In this document: piece after piece, positions 49,574-58,256 of the stretch
How positions within the stretch are numbered: the stretch's first letter is position 1
Layout: each line of letters begins with the position of its first letter
Assembly: GCF_000426625.1 (NCBI RefSeq)
Contig: NZ_KE384547.1
Location: forward strand, 1,410,986-1,474,985
Direction of reading: 5' to 3'
From: Psychrilyobacter atlanticus DSM 19335
GTDB taxonomy: Bacteria; Fusobacteriota; Fusobacteriia; Fusobacteriales; Fusobacteriaceae
DNA: 64,000 bases
Made by a program: the position numbers and the translations under genes
The notes under the pieces: generated by a model
What the model saw: the letters and a program-made list of their open reading frames with translations, nothing else
Told to the model about the DNA's origin: nothing
The model's database searches: none

Positions 49574-50251
49574 CTAAATAATTCCAAAAACTTTTGCTAT
49601 AAATGGAATTAAAAGGGCAGGCAGAAAGTTTAAGATCTTTATTTTAGCCATCCCCAGAATATTTATTCCCGTTCCTAAGATAAAGATCCCTCCCAATATA
49701 GTCAGCTGATTTAAGAGCTCAGGAGTGACTATTTCCTGCATTGCACTAGCTCCAAGATATATACTTCCCTGCCAAAGAAAAAGTATGATTCCTACTAGTG
49801 CTATGGATATTCCATAATTAATTGAAAGAATTATAGAAGTTATTCCATCTAATACAGCATTGGCATAAAGCATGGTATTATCTCCTCTAATGGCACTCTC
49901 TATAGGCCCTACTATAGACAATGCTCCTACACAAAATAATATAACTCCGATAACTATCCCCTGTACCGGGTTCTGGGTCCCTTCATATTTTTTACTTATA
50001 AGGTCTACCTTTTTATCCAAATTGATCCATTCTCCCAATACAGCTCCTATCCCTATACTGAGTATGAATACCAGTGGATTATCTATAAGGGTCATTCCCT
50101 TTGAAATATTAGATATTCCTATGGCCATAGCGACAAACCCCATTCCCTGTATGGTTCTCTCTTTGTATCGTTCTTCAATTCCCTTATTAAGGAAACTCCC
50201 TATTGTTGCTCCTGCTACTATAGTCGCAGTATTTACTATTGTTCCCAGCAT
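49574..50251 (-). CDS. DUF554-family membrane protein
   Basis: This 225-residue protein has about seven helices. It starts MLGTIVNTATIVAGATIGSFLNKGI and contains GMGFVAMAIGISNI and YANAVLDGITSIILSINYGI, all typical of DUF554 (YdfK/YqgA). Function is unknown, possibly transport. GGAGGAAGG precedes the ATG at 50251; five extra codons upstream are rejected. Confidence 0.88.
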   Translation of the reverse strand: MLGTIVNTATIVAGATIGSFLNKGIEERYKERTIQGMGFVAMAIGISNISKGMTLIDNPLVFILSIGIGAVLGEWINLDKKVDLISKKYEGTQNPVQGIVIGVILFCVGALSIVGPIESAIRGDNTMLYANAVLDGITSIILSINYGISIALVGIILFLWQGSIYLGASAMQEIVTPELLNQLTILGGIFILGTGINILGMAKIKILNFLPALLIPFIAKVFGII

Positions 50252-50326
50252 TTTCCTTCCTCCCATTTAGATACTTTATATAATTTGAAGTATACAGTCT
50301 CCACCTGGTAGAGAGTCAATGCTAAA

Positions 50327-51127
50327 TTATTTTTTCTTTATCTCTATCCTCCTAATATATTCCTTTTCAGCAGGTGATATGGAAGTACTCACTAGAGCTA
50401 TCTCATAGAATAAGCCCTCTGTCTCTATATCATTATCTTTTATATACCTTTCTAAAATTTTATAATATTTAGGAGAATCATCTCTTTTCCCTTTAAAGTA
50501 TATCGTTAAATATTCCCCTTCCGACTTTATAGAAGCATTTGAAAGGTTCTTAAAATTTTTATTGATTAAATAAACACCTGTATACTCTGTATAATTAGAA
50601 TTTGATTTCATCAAAAGACCTACATTTCCCAATGTCAATGAGTGGGAAAATTCTGTTTTCTCTCCTAACTCCCTCACTAAAAGCTCCAACTCACACTCTT
50701 TATAGAATTCTTTATCTATGGTAAATATTTTTTCCGGCCCCATATGCTGAATCAATACCTTTTCAAAATCAGGAATATTTTTTACCTTTTCTATATAAGA
50801 TAGTCTCTCCTCCACACTTTTTTTAGCACACTCCAGTTCATTTATTGTCCTTTCTAACTCTTCTTTCTGTTCTAAAAAAATTGTTTTTAGGAGGGAAATT
50901 TCTCCATTTTCTGTACACTCCCTTATTCTATCCAGGGGTATCTTGCTGTATTTTAAATTTAAAATATTATTTAATAGTTCAAATTGATCTGAAAAATAAT
51001 ATCGATATCCTGTATCTTTATCTATATATCCAGCTTTAAATATCCCTTTATTATGGTAGTGCCTCAATGTGGTTATGGGTATATTAAAAAGTTTACTGAC
51101 CTCTCCTATACTGTATTTTATTTTCAT
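50327..51127 (-). CDS. MerR-family regulator
   Basis: The protein has YSIGEVSKLFNIPITTLRHYHNKGIFKAGYIDKDTGYRYY, the MerR helix-turn-helix and wing, a long coiled coil, and a C-terminal ligand domain of about 150 residues. The ATG at 51127 follows AGAGGAGGAG; an ATG nine codons earlier has no ribosome-binding site. No elongated-spacer promoter was found beside it, so its target is unclear; DUF554 lies 75 bases downstream on the same strand. Confidence 0.85.
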   Translation of the reverse strand: MKIKYSIGEVSKLFNIPITTLRHYHNKGIFKAGYIDKDTGYRYYFSDQFELLNNILNLKYSKIPLDRIRECTENGEISLLKTIFLEQKEELERTINELECAKKSVEERLSYIEKVKNIPDFEKVLIQHMGPEKIFTIDKEFYKECELELLVRELGEKTEFSHSLTLGNVGLLMKSNSNYTEYTGVYLINKNFKNLSNASIKSEGEYLTIYFKGKRDDSPKYYKILERYIKDNDIETEGLFYEIALVSTSISPAEKEYIRRIEIKKK

Positions 51128-51227
51128 CTCCTCCTCTGTCTTTTGAATAAACATTATTTCAGTAATTAGATCATACTATAAATCCAATTAATAATTCAAT
51201 TTTTCAAAAAAAATATTATATATAAAA

Positions 51228-51255
51228 AAGAGCCACTTTACTAAACTGACTCTTT
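51228..51255 (-). terminator. Terminator
   Basis: On the minus strand, AGAGTCA pairs with TGGCTCT around GTTTAGTAAAG, followed by TTTTTATA. Confidence 0.65.
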
Positions 51256-51289
51256 CAAATATTTTTATTCCTCATATTAAATTTATAAC

Positions 51290-51544
51290 TTAACTACTAA
51301 TAGGCATTGTCTCAAACCAGTTTTCTACCGGTTCATTTCTAGAATAAAACATTGCGGGAATTATCCTTGTTGGAAACCTTCCATATATCTGCTCATTTTT
51401 ATTCCAATAAATATACGATTGTAATTGTATTTTTTCCAAAGATTTTATGACATGGAAGTCACTTGTATCATCTACCACTAAGTAAAAATCTTCATTTTTA
51501 TCCACTACTATCCCTTCTTCAAAAAAGTTTTCTGTATATCTCAT
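51290..51544 (-). CDS. Small protein of unknown function
   Basis: The 84-residue soluble protein begins MRYTENFFEEGIVVDKNEDFYLVVDD, strand-rich, and ends with Trp-containing NWFETMPISS. GAGGTGA lies 8 bases before the ATG at 51544; the GTG three codons upstream overlaps it. No family is recognised. Confidence 0.55.
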   Translation of the reverse strand: MRYTENFFEEGIVVDKNEDFYLVVDDTSDFHVIKSLEKIQLQSYIYWNKNEQIYGRFPTRIIPAMFYSRNEPVENWFETMPISS

Positions 51545-51707
51545 TACAATCACCTCACTATTATTTGATGATGTACTCTGCTGTTAATATAGTTATACCT
51601 TTTTTTACCTATAAATCCTTTTTGCCATCTTTTCCATATTCTTTTTGTACCATTAATTTAATATTCCATATATTTCTTAAACAGAATTTTTATAAAAAAA
51701 ATAAGGG

Positions 51708-53561
51708 CTATTTCCCCTCATTTTTCCAAAAATAATTTCTGTTATTAAAATTTTCTATGTAGTATTTCATCAATTCTAAAATTTCTATTATCATAGTATC
51801 ATCTATAGAACTTTCTAATAAATTTTCAATTTTATTCTTATATTTCAATATTTCATGTGAACTCTCTTTTTTTATAGAAACTATAGAACTTTTTATAAAA
51901 TCACTTAGCAAAATCAAAACTTCTACATATCTTACATCCATATCATTACTTTTTATTCTAGAATATATCAATTTTAATTTATCCATAAATACAAGACTGT
52001 CTTTTAGTATCATTTTGCTATTTTCTTCCCCTGCATTTTCAAGATCTTTCATAAGGATTTCTCTAAACATATAACCCCTCATAATATATTCATCCAAATG
52101 TTTATTATTTTCATTCTTTAAAAGTTCTACCATCTCATCCAAAAGAACGACATCATTTTCAACCATTCGAATTACCCTTCCTTTTATAGTTGATCTAGCT
52201 CTATCCCTTAATAAAAATTCTACAATGTACACTATCCCTCCTGCCATAATTGTATATAACATCCTGTGCATATAGCTATTTTCTGGTGACAGATAAGATA
52301 AACTCATGAGTACCGCACTGATTGTAGCAAACATTACAACCGGAACATATGAAACTCTCATCAGACAGAAAGATGGATAAAAAGATAAGATTGCAATAAT
52401 CAATCTGCCTTCAGTACTTGGAACTACTAAAATTATAATACTTACAAGGATTAATCCGAATACTGTTCCCAGTATTCTGTCCCAAATTTTCTTTTTAGAA
52501 TCCATTCCATAGGGTTGTGCTATAACTACCATAGCAGTCGGCAGCCAGACTGATTTAACCATCCCAAATTTTTGAAATATAAATATTCCTATTGTAAAAG
52601 TTATCGCAAGCTGTATAGCATGCCTCATTCTGGTGGTATTCAGAGATAAACTCTCTTTCAGATAGTATAATGTCTTACGATTTTTTTTATATTTTTCATC
52701 AACCTCATTTACTTCTTTAGTTAATAAATTTTTTCGATTTTTTAAGATAACTTTTGCTGTATTTATAGGAACTCCCAATGATTTTATATCTATATCTTGA
52801 TTATTCTTTACATCCTTTAAAAAATTTTCAAGTTCCAGATATTTATCGTAAGTAAAAGGCTCTTTTTTATTCTTTATCCTAAACCTTTCAATGAGCTGAT
52901 GGAGAGAAAGGACAAATTCAAAACTTTTTTTCCCCTTCTCATCTCCTAAATATGATCCATAGGAAGTTTTATAAAATTCATCTAAAAATTTTTTATAAAA
53001 TTTTCGTCCCTCTTCCCTTGCCCTTTGAATATCTTTTCCACTTCTGCAGGATTTCACCTCTTCTATGAGGGAATCCAAATATTCTTCCACCGCCTGTTCC
53101 ATCTTATCATTGGGATTATTTTTACAGAATATTCGAATATATAGATACCCCACTAAAATTCCTATTAAAACCCCGGCTAAACTTTTTAAGTAATCATTTG
53201 GTTCCTTATTAAAAAATGAATAGATATAGATATACATAGCTGGAACATGAGCTAAAAATCCCCCCAGGTACTCCTCCAATGAGAAAAAAGCCGTAACCCC
53301 TACAAATATAAAAGTACAGACTACCAGAGCTGTGGTATTTTCCTTAGCAATATATGGTATGAATACAGCCAGACTAAAAATTATCCATAGATTTATAGTT
53401 CTGATGGTTATCCTTTTTTTATTCAAACCCTTTAAATTAAAAAAATATCCTCCCACTGCTGATATAGCACTTAAAAATGAAGGTATTCCTCCTAAAAGGT
53501 AAGAGGATATCCCATAGGCCGTAACTCCTATAAGTAATATTTTAAATGCCTCCCACAGCAT
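51708..53561 (-). CDS. FUSC-family (YccS/YhfK-like) inner-membrane protein
   Basis: The 617-residue protein has two clusters of about six helices (about 1-150 and 310-440) with large helical cytosolic regions after each. FGMVKSVWLPTAMVVIAQPYG and WDRILGTVFGLILVSI mark the FUSC domain, found in fusaric-acid and aromatic-acid efflux proteins. The ATG at 53561 has no ribosome-binding site. In frame 27 bases upstream, an ATT codon (53588) follows GGAGG at 7 bases, so the true product may have nine more residues (…FKKLYEKL). Confidence 0.85.
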   Translation of the reverse strand: MLWEAFKILLIGVTAYGISSYLLGGIPSFLSAISAVGGYFFNLKGLNKKRITIRTINLWIIFSLAVFIPYIAKENTTALVVCTFIFVGVTAFFSLEEYLGGFLAHVPAMYIYIYSFFNKEPNDYLKSLAGVLIGILVGYLYIRIFCKNNPNDKMEQAVEEYLDSLIEEVKSCRSGKDIQRAREEGRKFYKKFLDEFYKTSYGSYLGDEKGKKSFEFVLSLHQLIERFRIKNKKEPFTYDKYLELENFLKDVKNNQDIDIKSLGVPINTAKVILKNRKNLLTKEVNEVDEKYKKNRKTLYYLKESLSLNTTRMRHAIQLAITFTIGIFIFQKFGMVKSVWLPTAMVVIAQPYGMDSKKKIWDRILGTVFGLILVSIIILVVPSTEGRLIIAILSFYPSFCLMRVSYVPVVMFATISAVLMSLSYLSPENSYMHRMLYTIMAGGIVYIVEFLLRDRARSTIKGRVIRMVENDVVLLDEMVELLKNENNKHLDEYIMRGYMFREILMKDLENAGEENSKMILKDSLVFMDKLKLIYSRIKSNDMDVRYVEVLILLSDFIKSSIVSIKKESSHEILKYKNKIENLLESSIDDTMIIEILELMKYYIENFNNRNYFWKNEGK

Positions 53562-53678
53562 TAATTTTTCATATAATTTTTTAAAAATTTTAATTCCTCC
53601 TTTAGCTTTGTATAAAATCTATTTATTATTATAAATCTTTATCCCTTCTGTGTCCATAAAACTTGAAAAAAATAAAAA

Positions 53679-53706
53679 ATACTCCCAAACTCATTTGAGA
53701 GTATTC
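53679..53706 (-). terminator. Terminator of the XRE-cupin gene
   Basis: On the minus strand, AATACTC pairs with GAGTATT, followed by TTTTATTTTTT. Confidence 0.75.
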
Positions 53707-53732
53707 CTTATTTCATTGGATCAAAATATAAA

Positions 53733-54284
53733 TTAATTTTTATGATAAACATTTATATTTTGGAATCTACACTTTACGTTTTCTAAATTTGAATATTCAT
53801 GATCTACATTTGCTCTAAATTTTAAGGCTTCCCCTGTTTTTAAAGTTATAGATTCTTTCCCTATCTTCACCCTCAAAACTCCTTCGAAAACAAATACATA
53901 CTCCTCTACTTCATTTGGATGCTTAGGAGAAAAGTGAACACACCCCGGCTCTAAATCTACATATAATATTTCAAAGTTATCGTTATAGGAAAACATGGTG
54001 TAAATCTTCATATTTTCATCGCATTCCATTATCGGTTCTATGTCTAAAGGAGAAACAAATTGGTAACTTAATTCCGGCTCCTTCATGAATTCTGAGAAAG
54101 GGACTTTCAGGCCTGAAGCAATCTTCCAAAGGGTTGTTACTGTAGGATTGGATATTCCCCTTTCAATCTGCCCCAGCATAGGCTTACTAACTCCTGTAGC
54201 AGCAGCAGCTTCATCTAAACTTAAATTTTGACTTTTTCTTATGGACTTTAAATTTTGTCCGATTAATATATTTAATTCTTTCAT
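53733..54284 (-). CDS. XRE-cupin transcription regulator
   Basis: The 183-residue protein has a Cro/C1-type HTH (LSLDEAAAATGVSKPMLGQIERGISNPTVTTLWKIA, about 21-56) and a C-terminal cupin barrel (about 105-180; PNEVEEYVFVFEGVLRVKIG, LKTGEALKFRANVDHEYSN). It is divergent from a YczE-type membrane gene with an inverted repeat in between, so it probably regulates that gene and itself. AAGGAGTAA precedes the ATG. Confidence 0.9.
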   Translation of the reverse strand: MKELNILIGQNLKSIRKSQNLSLDEAAAATGVSKPMLGQIERGISNPTVTTLWKIASGLKVPFSEFMKEPELSYQFVSPLDIEPIMECDENMKIYTMFSYNDNFEILYVDLEPGCVHFSPKHPNEVEEYVFVFEGVLRVKIGKESITLKTGEALKFRANVDHEYSNLENVKCRFQNINVYHKN

Positions 54285-54317
54285 ATTAATTTACTCCTTA
54301 AATTTTTATATAATAAG

Positions 54318-54390
54318 TATAGCACAAAATATTTTTGTATGCTATACTAGCTTGAAAAGATGTTATACAATACAAAAATATGTTTTAATT
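54318..54390. promoter_or_regulatory. Shared regulatory region of XRE-cupin and YczE genes
   Basis: GTATAGC and GCTATAC form an inverted repeat 17 bases apart, within AT-rich sequence that also contains ACAAAATATTTTTGTAT and TACAAAAATATG. These look like operator halves between the divergent genes. Confidence 0.5.
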
Positions 54391-54407
54391 AATGCGGAGG
54401 AGAAGTC

Positions 54408-55064
54408 ATGAAAAAAGAGATGTTAAAATATTTGAAATTATTTTTAGGTTTATTTATCTGTTCCCTAGGAATAATAGTTATTATTAAATCCAACCTGGGG
54501 TTTTCTCCATGGGATGTATTACACCAGGGGATATCCAAAATCAGTGATCTTACAATAGGTCAGGCCAGTATTTTTGTGGGATTCATAGTTATAACCCTAG
54601 ATTTTTTTCTGGGAGAGCGGATAGGAAGCGGAAGCATATTGAATATTATTTTTCTGGGAACTTTTATGGATTTGATCCTCTATCTAGATATTGTACCCCT
54701 AAGTAATAATATGTTCACAGGAATCTTTATGATGTTTTTAGGAATGTTTATACTCAGTATAGGATGCTACCTTTATATTTCTCCCGGTCTTGGATGCGGT
54801 CCTAGAGATGCACTTATGGTTGCCCTCACTAAAAAAACAAAGTTTTCAGTAGGAACTGTGAGAAATATCATCGAAATCAGTGTCTTGATTGCGGGATATC
54901 TTATGGGAGGATATGCAGGAGTCGGAACGGTTATCACTGCCCTCTTCACAGGAAGTTTTATCCAGGGGGTTTTTAGACTTTTCAAATTTGATGTGAAATC
55001 AGTAGTTCATAGGGATATAAGAAGTGAAGCTATTTTACTGAAAAGATATGTAGTTAATAGGTAA
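54408..55064 (+). CDS. YczE/YitT-family membrane protein
   Basis: The 218-residue protein has five or six helices, with SNLGFSPWDVLHQGISK (about 27-43) and PGLGCGPRDALMVALTKKTKFSVGTVRNIIE (about 125-155), the two matching family signatures. YczE/YitT proteins are membrane proteins of unknown transport role. It is divergent from an XRE-cupin gene, the usual genomic partner. GGAGGAGAAG precedes the ATG. Confidence 0.88.
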   Translation: MKKEMLKYLKLFLGLFICSLGIIVIIKSNLGFSPWDVLHQGISKISDLTIGQASIFVGFIVITLDFFLGERIGSGSILNIIFLGTFMDLILYLDIVPLSNNMFTGIFMMFLGMFILSIGCYLYISPGLGCGPRDALMVALTKKTKFSVGTVRNIIEISVLIAGYLMGGYAGVGTVITALFTGSFIQGVFRLFKFDVKSVVHRDIRSEAILLKRYVVNR

Positions 55065-55066
55065 AT

Positions 55067-55102
55067 AAAAAAATACTCTCAAATTTAGATGAGAGTATTT
55101 TT
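55067..55102 (+). terminator. Rho-independent terminator
   Basis: AAAAAATACTCTCA pairs with TGAGAGTATTTTTTT. Confidence 0.88.
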
Positions 55103-55154
55103 TTATTCTATATTTTCATTGTAAGGTATATCAAATTATCTTTATAAGTTTTAC

Positions 55155-55373
55155 TTATTTCATTATTATTCCCACTATAAGTAAACCAATAATAAATAAT
55201 AATAATCTATAATTATTGTCGTCTATACCGTTTTCATTTTCTAAATCGAATATTTTTTCCTGTGAATTTTTATTTTCTTTTATTAAATCCTCATTTTCTT
55301 TTCTGAGTTCCTTAATTTCTTTCATTACTGTTTTTAATTCTTTTTCAAGAATTTCATTTTTTAATTTTGTCAT
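55155..55373 (-). CDS. Small coiled-coil protein with C-terminal membrane anchor
   Basis: The 72-residue product is Lys/Glu-rich with heptad spacing over residues 3-48 (LKNEILEKELKTVMKEIKEL...) and ends in a transmembrane helix YRLLLFIIGLLIVGIIM. It is a tail-anchored coiled coil of unknown role. AAGGAG precedes the ATG. Confidence 0.65.
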   Translation of the reverse strand: MTKLKNEILEKELKTVMKEIKELRKENEDLIKENKNSQEKIFDLENENGIDDNNYRLLLFIIGLLIVGIIMK

Positions 55374-55531
55374 CTATATTCTCCTTGATTATTTATTCTT
55401 TTTTTTCTATCTATTCTAAAAAATGAAAGATCATTCTATAATTTTTTAACCGTAAACCTTTTATATCCACTGAATAATTTAAAAAATTTAGTCTATCCTT
55501 CCTTTTTTCATTTCATTTGACGAAAGTAAAT

Positions 55532-55588
55532 AAAAAAAAGTTTAAAAACATTAAAAAAAATTAATTTAATATTTTTAAACTTTTTTTT
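55532..55588. repeat. AT-only inverted repeat with 17-base arms
   Basis: AAAAAAAAGTTTAAAAA (55532-55548) is perfectly complementary to TTTTTAAACTTTTTTTT (55572-55588). It may act as a bidirectional terminator or insulator. The surrounding gap 55374-55785 contains no gene. Confidence 0.55.
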
Positions 55589-55785
55589 GTGAAAAAAACA
55601 GTAAAACAGCATTTAGTAAAATATTGTCCTGTTTATAATTTGGATCTTTTAATTGGTTCTAGTATTTATAATAAAAAAATAAGAAATCTTAGTTTGTTAT
55701 TAATAAATTCTAATAATTTTAAGTTCGCTTAACAAACATTTAGTTTTTAAAAAACTCATTTTCGAAAACTTGCATTTTTTTTGCT

Positions 55786-55856
55786 TATAATATACTATAA
55801 ATAACTATCCAATGTAAAAGTAGTGTAAAAACTATGTAAAAATAGTGTAAAAAATA
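55786..55856 (+). promoter_or_regulatory. Promoter and four phased TGTAAAA repeats
   Basis: A TATAAT box (55786-55791) without a good -35 is followed by TGTAAAA at 55813, 55824, 55835 and 55846, exactly 11 bases apart. The repeats lie in the 5' untranslated region of the lipoprotein/adhesin operon, on one face of the helix. Confidence 0.6.
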
Positions 55857-55878
55857 AAATTTAGGGAGAGTAAAAATT

Positions 55879-56415
55879 ATGAAGAAATTTAGTGTGTTAT
55901 TAGTAGTATTATCGATGGTGATCTTTACAGGGTGTAGTAATGTGGTAGCAACCAGGACAACTTTTGATATTGAATCTACAAAGTTAAGTGAAGACCAGGT
56001 GTTAACTATCGTTGAAAAAATCTTAGCTGAAGAAGGAATGATGGTTTCCAACAGGGAACAACAAGAAACATTCAAAATGGTAAAGGCATCACATATAGTA
56101 GATACTGAAAGAAAATCCAGTACCAGTGAGCAGGTAGTGGGGATGGCCCTTAAGTATTTAGTGGGAACTGATGAGTTTAAATTAAATTTTGTTTTAGATG
56201 ATGGAAAGATGTATCTCTACGGAACTTTGAAGAATGTAAAGGATCAGATCGTAACAAAGAAAACTACATATATAGACATGACTCAGGACTTTGGTAATAG
56301 TTCCCTTGCTAAAATGAATAAAATAGCTGCAAGGATCAAAGAAGAAAGCGGGATTGGAGGAAAGGTATGGAATACCACCGGTAAAAGATTAGGTTCAGAA
56401 TATGGTGTAAACTAA
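55879..56415 (+). CDS. Lipoprotein of unknown function
   Basis: The 178-residue product has a lipobox IFTGC at residue 19 and a mature part of mixed alpha/beta character with no recognised domain (TFDIESTKLSEDQVLTIVEKILAEEGMMV...). GGGAGAG precedes the ATG in the leader TTTAGGGAGAGTAAAAATT, which is repeated exactly before the adhesin gene at 56942. It is the first gene of a three-gene set for envelope proteins. Confidence 0.7.
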   Translation: MKKFSVLLVVLSMVIFTGCSNVVATRTTFDIESTKLSEDQVLTIVEKILAEEGMMVSNREQQETFKMVKASHIVDTERKSSTSEQVVGMALKYLVGTDEFKLNFVLDDGKMYLYGTLKNVKDQIVTKKTTYIDMTQDFGNSSLAKMNKIAARIKEESGIGGKVWNTTGKRLGSEYGVN

Positions 56416-56474
56416 ACCGAATAGAATAGGGGATATACCTTGTTCCCTATTAGTTTTCTAAGGATGGAGGAAGT

Positions 56475-56879
56475 ATGAAAAAATATTTTAAAACGCTTAT
56501 ATGTATATTTTTCTTAGGATCTTTAGTATCGATAGGTGCAGATATGGCTAAACCAACCCATGGAGCTGAATTTATAAGATATGAAAATGGTTCTATCGGT
56601 CACATTATAAAAGAAATAACAGGTGATAATGGGTATCTGATCGGCAAAGGAGAGATTGGAGATCTTCAGGATTTTGAACACCTCAGTGAATTAGAAGTTT
56701 TAGATACTATTTATTTTGAAGTTTATTATTCAGAGGGGAAAAAAAGGTTTATCTATGTACGTGAGTTTAATGATATATATACATATATCATCTTAAACTC
56801 CAGAGACAAAGAGTCTTTAAATGCTCTGGCTATAGAGACTATTGATTTAGTAAATAATTTTGAGTTAGAATTTTTATAA
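56475..56879 (+). CDS. Secreted protein of unknown function
   Basis: This 134-residue protein has a signal peptide ending near SIGA, then a strand-rich mature region (GAEFIRYENGSIGHIIKEITGDNGYLIG). No family is recognised. GGATGGAGGAAGT precedes the ATG. It lies between a lipoprotein and a YadA-like adhesin on one transcript, so it is likely a surface or periplasmic accessory. Confidence 0.65.
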   Translation: MKKYFKTLICIFFLGSLVSIGADMAKPTHGAEFIRYENGSIGHIIKEITGDNGYLIGKGEIGDLQDFEHLSELEVLDTIYFEVYYSEGKKRFIYVREFNDIYTYIILNSRDKESLNALAIETIDLVNNFELEFL

Positions 56880-56941
56880 AATAATAGAGATAATCTGTTA
56901 TAAATAAAAAATAAAATAAATTTTTAGGGAGAGTAAAAATT

Positions 56942-58198
56942 ATGAAAAAGAAAGTATTATTATTAGGAACACTGGCAATCTTATCAACAGGATCTTACGG
57001 GATAGACATGGAATCATATGGGATGTTTCGTAAAACTAACCTTGAGAATTTCAAGAAGACGGAAAATATGATAGATTCGGTAGAGAGACTAGGAGCTACT
57101 GTGGTGAGGGATAAAGTAAGTGAATCGGATGCAATAAAAGGATTCGGTAAAGCACAAGAAGCTGATCAAAAAGCCCAATCTGAAGCTTTTGATAAGGTAG
57201 TAGATGGAGTACTTGGAAATAAAGATGCCATAGAATCAAATGAAGCTACTCTCAAATCAATGAAATCAGACCTTTTCACTAGAAATGAAGAAGGAGACCT
57301 TGTGCCACAGTCTGGTGTTAATAGAGAAGATATAGCAACTTTGGGGAAAAATATGGACGGAGTAAATGAAAAGATTGACGGAGTTGATTTGAAAACAGAA
57401 TTAAACTCTCATGCAATAGATGGTATGGCTGTAGGATTAGATATAGAGAGTGGTAGAATAGACAATGTAGAAACTACTTTAGGAAAGCACGCAGAAGAAT
57501 TAGCTAGATTGGATGATGTGGATCAACAGCTCGCTGATAAAGATAAAAAACTTGAAGCGGTGGATGCTGATCTTAAAGAAAAAGACGAAAAACTTGAAAT
57601 AGTAGATGCGACAATGCAAAGTAACATGAGAGATATCGCCAAGCATAACGGAGCTATTTATGAAGAAGGCGTAACATATAGAGATGGAGCACCAGTTGTA
57701 AAGGCTGATGCTAACAGAGGTAGAATAGAAACTCTTGAACTTGCTAGGGCAACTACAGAAGAACAGACAACTAAAAACACTGGTGATATAGCAACAAATA
57801 AAGCTAAGACAGAAGAAAATAAAGAAGAAATAGATAGAAATGCTGGACAAATAAATCAAGCCCTAGAACTGGCAGATCACAATTCTGAATATATTGAGAA
57901 TAACTCCAAAAGAATAGATGGATTAGAAAAAAAGGTGGATGGATTAGAAAGTAAGATGAATAAAGGGTTGGCTATGGCAGCAGCTACATCTTCAATAGTT
58001 TATCCACACCTGGGAAAAGGAGATTTAGGAATTGGAGCAGGGATAGGTGGATATGGTGGTTCACAGGCTATCGCAATTGGAGTAGCTATGCAGCCAACTG
58101 AAAATGTAAGAATAAATACCAATGTATCTACTTCTGATACTTCAGATACTATGTACGGTGCCGGTGTTGGTTACAAGTTTAACATCTTTGGAAGCTAA
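56942..58198 (+). CDS. YadA-like trimeric autotransporter adhesin
   Basis: The 418-residue protein has a signal peptide ending TGSYG. A long coiled-coil stalk (about 60-340) is rich in Asp, Asn and Lys with repeats such as NVETTLGKHAEELARL and ADKDKKLEAVDADLKEKDEKLE. A C-terminal YadA anchor follows (about 342-418; KGLAMAAATSSIVYP, GIGAGIGGYGGSQAIAIGVAMQP, GAGVGYKFNIF). It has no separate globular head, so it is a short form. It ends with a GC-rich terminator. Confidence 0.88.
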   Translation: MKKKVLLLGTLAILSTGSYGIDMESYGMFRKTNLENFKKTENMIDSVERLGATVVRDKVSESDAIKGFGKAQEADQKAQSEAFDKVVDGVLGNKDAIESNEATLKSMKSDLFTRNEEGDLVPQSGVNREDIATLGKNMDGVNEKIDGVDLKTELNSHAIDGMAVGLDIESGRIDNVETTLGKHAEELARLDDVDQQLADKDKKLEAVDADLKEKDEKLEIVDATMQSNMRDIAKHNGAIYEEGVTYRDGAPVVKADANRGRIETLELARATTEEQTTKNTGDIATNKAKTEENKEEIDRNAGQINQALELADHNSEYIENNSKRIDGLEKKVDGLESKMNKGLAMAAATSSIVYPHLGKGDLGIGAGIGGYGGSQAIAIGVAMQPTENVRINTNVSTSDTSDTMYGAGVGYKFNIFGS

Positions 58199-58203
58199 AG
58201 CCA

Positions 58204-58256
58204 GGAGCCCTTCGGGGCTCTTTTATAAAAAAAAGGGGCCAAAGCCCCTTATTATT
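58204..58256 (+). terminator. Double terminator after the adhesin gene
   Basis: AGCCC-TTCG-GGGCT followed by TTTT, then GGGGC-CAAA-GCCCC, which serves the minus-strand Fic gene ending at 58252. Confidence 0.85.

Noticed and set aside
57500-57859. Minus-strand frame inside the adhesin gene
   Set aside because: A by-product of the repetitive coiled-coil codons; it is Phe/Cys/Ser-rich without similarity.
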